Source of the DNA: Chamaea fasciata
Lineage: Eukaryota; Chordata; Aves; Passeriformes; Sylviidae
Reading direction: 5' to 3'
NCBI GenBank assembly: GCA_029207755.1
Contig: JARCOQ010000009.1
Coordinates: 35,796,914-35,860,913, forward strand
Length of the DNA: 64,000 nucleotides
Shown: piece after piece, positions 56,101 through 64,000 of the stretch
Position numbering within the stretch: the stretch's first letter is position 1
Layout: each line of letters opens with the position of its first letter
The notes under the pieces: model-generated
Seen by the model: the letters and a program-made list of their open reading frames with translations, nothing else
Databases searched by the model: none
What the model was told of the DNA's origin: nothing
Position numbers and translations under genes: made by a program

Positions 56101-59005
56101 GATTTTCTACAGTCCTTTGAAGAGATCTCTGGACAGAAAAGAAAGCACAGGGAGATGCATTCCCAGGAGAGGAGGGCATCTTCCCCACCTTGCAGCAGTT
56201 TACCAAAAGAATGCCTTTCCCTTTGTAAACTCAAGCAGCTCATGCTCTAACCAATACCAAGGGGCCTTCAGCAGCAGGACCCTCACCCTTGATGAGCAGG
56301 CTGAGCTGGAAGACGCCCTTGCCCGTGGCCCACGTGAAGAACCACACTGCTTCTCCTCCCCCTGACAGCAGGGATCAGTCCCTGCCATTGCACTCGCCCT
56401 CTCAGCCCCGCACACGTGCCCACCTTCCCGCAGCGGGCAAGGGCAGCAAGGACAGCAGTGCTCCTCAGGTGCCGGCGGGACACGGACAGCTGCCCAGAGG
56501 AGATGCTGACCCTCTGTGAGCCCAGCCCAGGCCGTGCAGGAGCCGGCCCAGAGCAGGGGCTGCTGCCTCGGGGCAGCTCCGCGCTGCAGCGGCCGGCCGG
56601 CAGCGGGACTCTCCCAGCTAAGGAAGGCTCCAGCCTCGGCGCTCACACCAGCCCTCAGGGCCAGGGCAGCCACCGCCACAAAGCTGCCAAAGCCCAGGCA
56701 CCAGCACTGACAAGCAATGGCAAGAAGGCACGGCCACACCCAGCCCCTTCCAAGCTGGTGCCCCCACTGAGGACACAGCAGGATTGGCTTGGAGAGCAGA
56801 CACACCCAGGTGCACGTCAGTGCCCTTTTGTGCCAACAGGTGACGGGAGACAGAGAGTCAACTGGGCTCTGTTCTCAGCCCCACTAGGTCTTATCTGAGG
56901 GCACAGGACCGGCAGCTGCTCTGGGCAAGAAGCAGCTTCAGTGACTTGTGCTGTAGAATCACAAAGGGCACCGAAGTGAGGAGGGTCATTGGGTCCAGCT
57001 ATGCTGACACGTGCTCACAATACACTGTCCCTCAGAGAAGAAAGACACAAGACATACTCATGAACCCCAGGAAGTCATCCTCATCATACTCCATCTCCTG
57101 TTGCTGAGCAGCAGCTTTGTCAGTGCTGGAGATGAAGGAACTGCCCAGGCTCCAGTGCTCAGCTGGGGCAGGCCAGGCCCCTTCAGGTGACACTGCTGCT
57201 CCTGCTGCTGCAGCTTCAATAGAAGAGCCTGTGGAGATCTGAGACAACAAAAGAGTTTGTGTCAGAAAAGTGGCTGGCAGAGATTAGCCCCAGATCCCAT
57301 TTTAAATGCAAGCCCTTAGGAAGGTGCTGTCAGCCAGTGACTGGGAGCTGCTGTCAGGCTCAGCTGTTTCACCTTTCTGCCCACAAATCACATTAATTCA
57401 GCCACTTCTTTCTGCTTCCCTGCCCACCTCTGCTTCCATTTTACCAAAAGAACAACCTGGCAACCAAGGCACCAAAATCCCTGACTTGAAGCAGAAACTC
57501 CACGTCCCCAGTGTGTCTCTGAAATGCTCCCAGGTAAGCACAGCCAAGAAGCTCTTGGGGACAAACTGCCCCAAAAAGCTTGTGTTGTCACATCAATACT
57601 TTTTGTGCCTGTGGGTACTTGACGAGTCTGTGGAGGGGGACAGGTGTCCCCAGACCACAGCGTCCCCTACGTATCCAACAAGGCTAAGCGCAGTGTCTTT
57701 GACATGCTCCCTCCTCTGCACACAGGGAACCTTCCTGCTCCAGGCTGGCCCCTGTCAGAATCCCAGCAAGCTGGGGCCTAAACATGGCAGCTCAAAGCCC
57801 ATTTTCCAGGTGTCACTGGCTGAGGGGAATGGCTAGGTCTGGCAGGACTGCAGCACTCGGCATCCTCAGCCACCAACAGCAAGAGCTGGCTGCTCAGAAA
57901 CCTGCAGCTCTGCCTTGCACTAAAGACAGCACCCTCCAGAAGTGGCACTTACTGGCTGGGAAAGTTCTGGCTGTGGTGTGACCACAGCTGGAGCCTTGTG
58001 GTCATTTGGCTCCTCTTTGGCTTCTTGTCCAGGAGCAGAGGAAGCCGGAGGGGAGTCTGTTCTTCCTTCAGTGATCTGTGGACAGACAGGAGTGTGAGAC
58101 ACAGGCTCATTTAGAACCTTCCTTCTCTTCAGCTCTAGAACCAGCTCTACTAAGCACAAATCATCAACTTAGAGAGCAATGGGATTCTAAGTCCCTCAGA
58201 CTAAATTCTAATGGCCTGATTCAAGTGGACCTGGCAAATTGCTCTGAATTATATATTCCCCCCTGGCTACTATCAGGAAGCAACGTTCTCTCTGCAAAAC
58301 TGGGCTTTTAGTTCTTTTAAAGCTCTGAAATGGAAAATTAGGAAATAGCCAGTGATGCCTTTGCTCTTGCTGCTGTAGACATGGAAATGGATTTTCTTGC
58401 AGCCTACTCAGCTGGCCCTCTACACTCTACTGCCACAGGCCAAGCTCACAGCTTGCTGCACAATTCTTTAACGCCAGGAACATCAAATGTGCCTTTCTTA
58501 CTCACCTCAGCATCAGCACCTCTGAATACCCGGCTCAGGTGACCTGCAGTGGGCAAGGGAAAATGAAGCAGATGCTTTGAGAAAACTGGAGACAACCACA
58601 GCATTTTTAGAAGATCTTCCAAGAAGGCCTCCCTGTCTACATTTTCAAAGTTGTCCTGCTTGACCCAGCAAATGGAGGAAATGACAGACTTTGCTGCCAC
58701 AGACTCTCCCATGGAGGGAACGCTACCCCTGCAGGTTCCCTTGCAAATGCTGCCCGCACAGCCCTGGCTACAGACACCCCCTTTTGAGCTGAACGTGTTG
58801 ACAGCACCTTTACCCAAGTGGCATCCAAAAGGTCTTTCTGTTTCCAAATCAACTCAATCCCCAAGAAAGAGCAGGAAGACATACAAAAGGCAAGTTAGGT
58901 GACACCCAGGGAAAACCTCTACTTACGTGCCAGGTGAGTCAGGAAATAGGTGGAATATCCAACTCCATAAATGGAGCAAACTACAGCAGCCAGTTGCCCA
59001 ATCAT
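50147..59005 (-). CDS. PAK3-like serine/threonine kinase, 12 exons
   Basis: Exons on the minus strand, first to last: 58,927-59,005; 58,506-58,543; 57,953-58,075; 57,058-57,238; 55,844-55,906; 55,243-55,291; 54,374-54,486; 53,600-53,717; 52,808-52,907; 52,169-52,362; 50,683-50,820; 50,147-50,260, about 435 residues. From exon 5 on, every acceptor and donor is in phase and every frame open. The kinase domain has the glycine loop GSGAFGEV, VAIKK, alpha-C Glu ([11 protein letters not shown]), hinge [34 protein letters not shown] and a C-terminal [11 protein letters not shown]. Differences from PAKs: catalytic loop LN for DN, and RSVVRTLQW in place of the STMVGTPYW-like activation segment. No CRIB (p21-binding) motif is visible in the N-terminal exons. 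The exon 4 to 5 junction needs a weak donor (GG|GTTCAT, in frame) or an extra exon, because the strong donor A|GTATGT is out of phase. Function as a kinase is inferred; targets are unknown. Confidence 0.8.
58927..59005 (-). CDS. First coding exon of the PAK-like gene, hydrophobic
   Basis: From the ATG at 59,003-59,005 (context GCCACAATGA) the exon encodes 26 residues rich in hydrophobic and small amino acids ([17 protein letters not shown], then a short YFLTHLA end) and stops at a good donor, C|GTAAGT. This resembles a signal-anchor helix rather than a cytosolic kinase N-terminus. The frame is closed just upstream, so this ATG is the only candidate unless further 5' exons join in this phase. 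Confidence 0.5.
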
Positions 59006-60154
59006 TGTGGCAACTGCTGTGCAAGTTTGCCAACTGTTCTCCAACACTATCAAAAAGCAAGTCTCCTGTCAGTGTGCACGTGCCCACTGACAGACACCTC
59101 AAGCTGCAGGATGCTCCTGCACTGAGCAAGCTCAAGAGCTGCTCTGACACCCCTGAGGCCTTCCGTGCAGCAAGGGAACCTTGCGATGTCACCACGACCA
59201 CGTGGCAACCGTGCCCTGACATCACAAAGCAAATGCTCTGCCTTGGTCTGTGAGTTGATACACATGGAGAGACTGATGTTTGTGTAGGCCTAGGCTGCAT
59301 TTTTACCTCTTTCCCCCCCTCAGCAGCCTGTTTCAGCTCTTGTTTCTCCCCCTGTGCCCCCTGTGTCCCCTGTTGCTGTGCTGGGTCCGAGCTGGCGGCC
59401 GGGCCGGGCGGAGCAGCAGTTCCAGCCCCGGCTGTCCCTGGAGTGCTGGGAGCTGCCGGTGGCCCCAGGCACTGTCCCCTGAGGAGCTGCTGAAGGACGG
59501 GGAGACACAGGGGGCTGAGGGGGCTGAGGAGGCGCTGACGCTGCAGGGACGGTGACCTTGAGCTGCTGGGGGACTGAGGGCTGTGGGGGAGCAGAGGGCC
59601 ATGGTGGCACTGAGGTGACAGGGAAAGGGCGCAGGCTGAGGGGGGTCTAAGGGGCCGGGATGGGTCAGAAGGGATCGAGTGGGGTGAGAGGACTGTGAGG
59701 GGCTGAAGAAACCCAAGGGGGCCGGGGGTTTGCCGAGGGGACGGTGGGGCTGAGGGGATGGAGGGGGCCAGCAGGGAGCACAGAGGGCTGAGGGCCTGCA
59801 GCTCTGCCAGGCCTTGGAACCAATTCCAGAGGCTCCACTTTTGCCACGGCTGCCCTGCAGACCTTGAGGACAGGCAGAGAGTGACAGGAGGCAGCAGGGA
59901 GAAGCTGAAGGCCACCAGCTCCAGCAGGGACCAGGGAGCTGCTGCTGCCAGCCCCGAGCCCGGCTGAGGCCGCAGGGCCGGTGAGGCAGCTGGGGGTGAG
60001 GGTGGCCTGGGCTTTGGCCGTGGGCTTTGGCCAAACTTTTTCTTTCTCACCCTCCTGGGGAAGCGCTGAGATTTTCCCTTCTGTGACTGAAGGGGCAGGT
60101 GCTGCCAAGGGAAACACCCTGATCCTGACTCAGTGTTCCCTTTCCTTTCACAGA
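59006..60154. other. GC-rich 5' flank of the PAK-like gene
   Basis: 59,310-60,050 is GC-rich with Pro/Ser/Gln-rich frames on the minus strand. A donor-like GGAAAGAG|GTAAAA at about 59,307 could end an upstream exon, but its phase does not join the ATG exon. On the plus strand a small frame (59,758-59,967) ends near a donor-like GGGCCG|GTGAGG at about 59,980. Confidence 0.35.
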
Positions 60155-60720
60155 TGTGCTATCTCCTTGTCCAGGAGAGCTGCTCTGCAGGGGGGGAAGC
60201 AAGGCTTTGAAGATGGGGCCCCTGGAATGCCTGTGCTTAGAGTTCTTTTTAAAGATATATGTGTGCAGATTTATAGCTGTACATTTGTATTGATGCAGTT
60301 GAATGGATATTTAGATTAGTACAGTTACCTGTTCACAGAGAGGTTTTTTATATATCTATTTATATACATTGTATGTAATTTGGAATATTTAATCTAAATT
60401 TACTTCTGTATATTGAGGTGGTTGTGTATGTATGTCTTTTGATTTAAACATGTATGGAGATGTATAGTATATAAATGTATTGATTGAATTCTTGGGGGAG
60501 AGCTATTTAGATAGAGATACTGATATTTTTGTACTCCTAGATAGGCTTTAAGCTTGTAGTAATATGTAATAAATTAAGTTGTGAAACATCTAATTGATCT
60601 TTGTGTATAGTGATTGGTTGTAGAGGTTGGCAATAAATTAAGTTTTTGTTAACTGAAATGGATATTTGCATATCTTTCTAGAGCATTGTTGTAAAATCTA
60701 ATAAATTCCATTTTTGAACT
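60155..60720 (+). other. Candidate plus-strand terminal exon with three poly(A) signals
   Basis: Follows an acceptor-like CCTTTCCTTTCACAG. It is AT-rich after 60,240 with no long frame, and carries AATAAATT at about 60,567, 60,632 and 60,699. This fits a 3' UTR with alternative ends. If real, the transcript would run divergently from the PAK-like gene. I cannot identify a coding part. Confidence 0.3.
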
Positions 60721-63700
60721 TAAATTGACATCAACATAGTTCTGTTTTCAACATTGTCAGCGCGGGTGTAGCAATTCACAATAAACAACATTTTGCAGGT
60801 GAAATCAATTCTTGTGTATTTGTCAATCAGCAGCGCAGCTGTAGGAATCTGCAAGAAATTACATTTGTGAACTGTGATGGGTGTTTTGTGATTTGTGCTG
60901 TCCAGAGCAATGAGCAGTTGTAAATATTGGAGGATTTTGGCTATGAAAATCTCCATCCATGCCCAGCACATGCCGCACTTGCACTCAGGCTGGGCAGGGC
61001 AGGCGTAGATTTGGGATGGCAGCAGAGCCACACCTTGGCTGAGAACTCGCTGCAAAGGCAGCTGAGGAAACTCCGGGACTCCACGGAGCATCCAGCTCCA
61101 ACCAGAGCCACCCAGGGAGGACAAATCCACCCGCCATGCCACGGGCAGCTCTTCAGGAAGCGCTCCAAGTGTCTGTCTGAAGGTCATCCTGGAGCCCAGG
61201 AGCCAACAGGGATCCTGAGCCAGCTCCGCTGCCTTTGGCAGCACTTTGGCCAATGAGCTGCAGCAAGGGGGAGGCCGCAGGGACTGTGCTGCAGGCTGGG
61301 GATGAAGGAAGGGCCATGGACACTTGGGTTGACATGCTCAGAAATCCACAAGGATGGTGGAGAACTGGGAAGCAACAAGTTCTCACAGCCACAACAGTGA
61401 CGGAAATCCTTGGTGTGAAGTTCCCTGGGGGAACTCCCAGGGGAGCTGCTGCTCGGACCAGCAGCAGCAGAAGCCAGCAGGATCTGCTCCTTTTCCTGGC
61501 TCTGTGTGCAGGGCACAGGCTGTGATGGCCCCTGCTCCCACAAAGCCCTTGCTCATGGAGGCTGCAGGCTCAAAGCAATCCCATTGCAGAGAGAGGCTTT
61601 GCAGTTGAAGTCCACTGCCCTTGTGTTTCGGGCTGGAATGGCTCTCATGCCAAAGCACAGCAGGTCACCAGGGCTTTGGGAGGCAGAGACTTTAGAGGGA
61701 AAGAGAGGTCAGGCACTCACATGACTGAAACTCCTTCAGCTCTCTTCTTTTATTGAATGAGAAAGAAGCAAGCTGGGGAGAGGCACATGCAGTCCTTTGA
61801 AAAAACACGGTGTCTAACAAGTCCTGTGGCAGAAGAAAAATAGCTGGCAACCTTGCCTTGTTTTCATAGCCTGCATCTTCTGCAGAGGAGACAATGGGAT
61901 GGACAGGAGGAAGGGGAGGGGAGGGATGACTATGCTAACCCAGTCTGCCTTGCTGTGTCCTGCTATACTTTGTAGCAGTGAACATTAGAGGTAATGCCAA
62001 ATTCTTATTTAGCATCATGACACGCTGCTGCTTCATTGCAAAACTGCCTCAGTGTTGTTATAAATACATATTAAGTGTTTGGCTTTTTACAAATATGAAA
62101 ATGAATCTTATATGTGTTATGGTAGAAAGTTATGCTATAGTAATATACCCTCTTGTAGTAGTGTGATAAATATAGATTTTAGGCTATAGCAGATGCTTTT
62201 TGTAACTAGCTCAAAAAAAAAAAAAACCAAAAAAACAAACAAAAAAAAATGGGAGAAGCAATTAAGAAATTCCTCACAGCATCTCATGTGGATAGACATA
62301 ACAGCAAGGACACCAAGGACTCCAACAGGAAGAATTTACTGCCTTCGTTATCGAGAGATTTGCGACTTTTGTGGAGCCACAAAAAAATTATGCGCAAGAA
62401 AGAATGGTGGGGGAGAAAAGCTGCATTTAAGCAAAAACACCTAAAGTCAAAAGGAATGTTTAATTTGCGTATGAAATGTATGAATATGCCATACCTATGG
62501 TATTTAAAGGAAAGATCCTTTGTTAGCAAGCCGTGCCTTGAGTGGAAACACCAGGCACCCAGACGTCTGTCATTTTGCTTTTCTTATGTCTCTTCTTGTC
62601 TTATTGTTTATTATTAAACTTCTAAAATTTTAACAAAAATTGAACTGTGTTTTTCACAGAGAAAATCAGCTGAATCTCTTGTTAGTTACATTAGATGTCG
62701 TGAGAAACAGTGACAGTGATTCAAACAGGTTTTCTAACCTCGTTGTCCAGAGGGAATTTAGTGTTGCCTTTTCTTCATTGTATGCACAACATTTTGGAGT
62801 TGTTCTGGATCCTTCAAGGAGGTATCCACTACAGACCAAAAAAGAAAAGGGGGATTATGGCATTCATTCTCTTTTAACACCTATTTGCACTAAGCTGTAG
62901 CTTCAACTTAGTAAGGAAAAGGAGAGATTTTCTTTAGTCATGCAGTATGGAATCAATGGTGTAGGAACAGCCACAATCCCAGCTATAACAACAGCGTGTT
63001 CTTGCTCTTAACAGGACATTGTGGACAAAAAGCACCACAATCCTCATGATTCACGTCTTAGGTAAAACCAGAATGGTTCATGGTGTCAATCTAGCAGGTG
63101 ATGGAAATAACAAATGTCCTGGGCTGGGGCAGAAGCCTGGGAGTCAAAGGCTTGGGAAAAGAGAGCTGGCAAAGCCAGCCCGAGGTGCAGGCAGGCATTG
63201 GGCTCAAGGCAAGAAGGAGCTTGTGCTGCCAAGCACGGGAAGGGACTCCAGGCACAGGAGCTGGCCGGTGGCAGGAGCAGCTCCTGCTGTCACTGCCAGG
63301 GAAGGGCTGGCAGCGCGCAGGAGCAGCGGGCACATTGCTGATGGGGACAGCTGGCAAGTTGGAGCGGGCCAAGCGAGGATCAAGAGAGGCTGCTGCTTGT
63401 TGTAGAAGTAGTTTATTACATGGTTACATCAGTCTCACCAAGGTCAGAGCGTTACAGTCTGTGCCATTCTGCAAAATGGCTTCTAGCACGGAGTCCACAT
63501 GTGCCAAGCAGAAGTGGCAGCAGCAGCAGCCCCAATTCAATGCCTTGCATTCCTAAATCATCCAATCTGCTGCAAACACGATGCTATTCCTGTCTTTTTG
63601 CACCTATCCTGGTCTAACACAGTTGTGGGACAACAGTGGTCATTTCTTACACAAGGGCCTACGCCTACAGCCTTTCTATTCAGTCTAGCAATGTTAGCAA

Positions 63701-64000
63701 TGCTCTGTTATGTTTATGATATGTCGAGGACTTAGTTAACTTTGTACGAGGTAATGCTACAGAAGTTTAAACTGGACTTCAGGGCTTTTCTATCAACTAA
63801 TACAGTGTCTGATGTGCTTAAGGCACTTAAGGCATCTTTTTACTCATCTAAAACTAAAATGTACATTCCCACTTCTTGCCTGTGTGACTTTATGGATCTC
63901 TGTTTCTCCAAGGGTTTCAAACCAAGCCCTGAATTCTTTTCTGCCTGGAAGCCTGTGTCCACGGGGTCCTGGGAGATTTCTATCCGGTTTCCAACAGGGC
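60721..64000. other. Unassigned DNA
   Basis: Short frames on both strands. 62,200-62,640 has LTR-like landmarks (TATTTAAAG at about 62,500, TTATTAAAC at about 62,610 and a TTTTAACA end at about 62,635) but no certain boundaries. 63,090-63,410 is GC-rich, and on the minus strand it is preceded by a GTAATAAAC signal at about 63,410. No conserved domain was recognised. Confidence 0.3.

Noticed and set aside
58923..60050. 375-codon minus-strand frame as one exon of the PAK-like gene
   Set aside because: Its frame in the hydrophobic exon is not the one that joins exon 2, and it is composition-driven (Pro/Ser/Gln) upstream.
60720..61253. 177-codon minus-strand frame with several Cys as a PHD-finger (PHF7-like) gene
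   Set aside because: PHF7-like genes are another songbird-expanded family, but the Cys/His spacing here does not match a PHD or RING finger.
62097..62640. Solo LTR ending TTTTAACA
   Set aside because: Only a four-base A-run could serve as target duplication, which is not informative in AT-rich DNA.

Overview
The window looks like nuclear DNA from a bird, most likely a songbird (passerine). The evidence is several CR1-type LINE 3' ends, avian-type ERVL, gamma-like and beta-like endogenous retroviruses, a C2H2 zinc-finger gene of the common avian type, an OR14-like olfactory receptor, and PIM1-like and PAK3-like kinase genes. Expansion of those two kinase families has been reported for the zebra finch. 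No prokaryotic features, tRNA genes or CRISPR arrays were seen. Everything was read by eye from the sequence; no search was run.

Layout. Positions 1-11,600 hold a solo ERVL-type LTR with a perfect 5-bp target duplication, a GC-rich unexplained block, and an old, heavily broken gamma-like provirus on the minus strand (3,180-11,600) with a tRNA-His primer site. Positions 11,601-15,029 hold copy A of a duplicated segment, a CR1 fragment and an LTR remnant. Positions 15,030-17,872 hold a truncated ERVL with its LTR ending just upstream of a five-finger C2H2 gene, which is followed by a solo LTR with a 6-bp target duplication. Positions 17,873-26,128 hold copy B of the duplicated segment, split by a complete ERVL provirus (18,856-25,059, target duplication GGGGC); copy A is its unoccupied site. 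Positions 26,195-29,612 hold an LTR fragment, an internally deleted beta-like provirus and a CR1 end.

Positions 29,613-36,990 contain two minus-strand PIM-like kinase pseudogenes in tandem. Positions 36,990-46,940 are mostly CR1 fragments, unassigned DNA, an acidic MEVD-repeat reading frame (41,178-41,571), microsatellites and a frameshifted olfactory receptor. Positions 46,940-47,840 are a purine-rich minisatellite. Positions 50,147-59,005 hold the best protein-coding candidate: a 12-exon PAK3-like kinase on the minus strand with all kinase-domain exons in phase and all catalytic residues present, preceded by a short hydrophobic N-terminal exon. The last 5 kb has a possible plus-strand terminal exon and otherwise nothing recognised.

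The overall picture is a repeat-rich region with lineage-expanded kinase copies in different states of decay and retroviral insertions of different ages. The most interesting observations are a Trp-to-stop (G-to-A) bias in the ERVL pol gene, the occupied and empty site pair, and the apparently intact PAK-like kinase with an altered activation segment.
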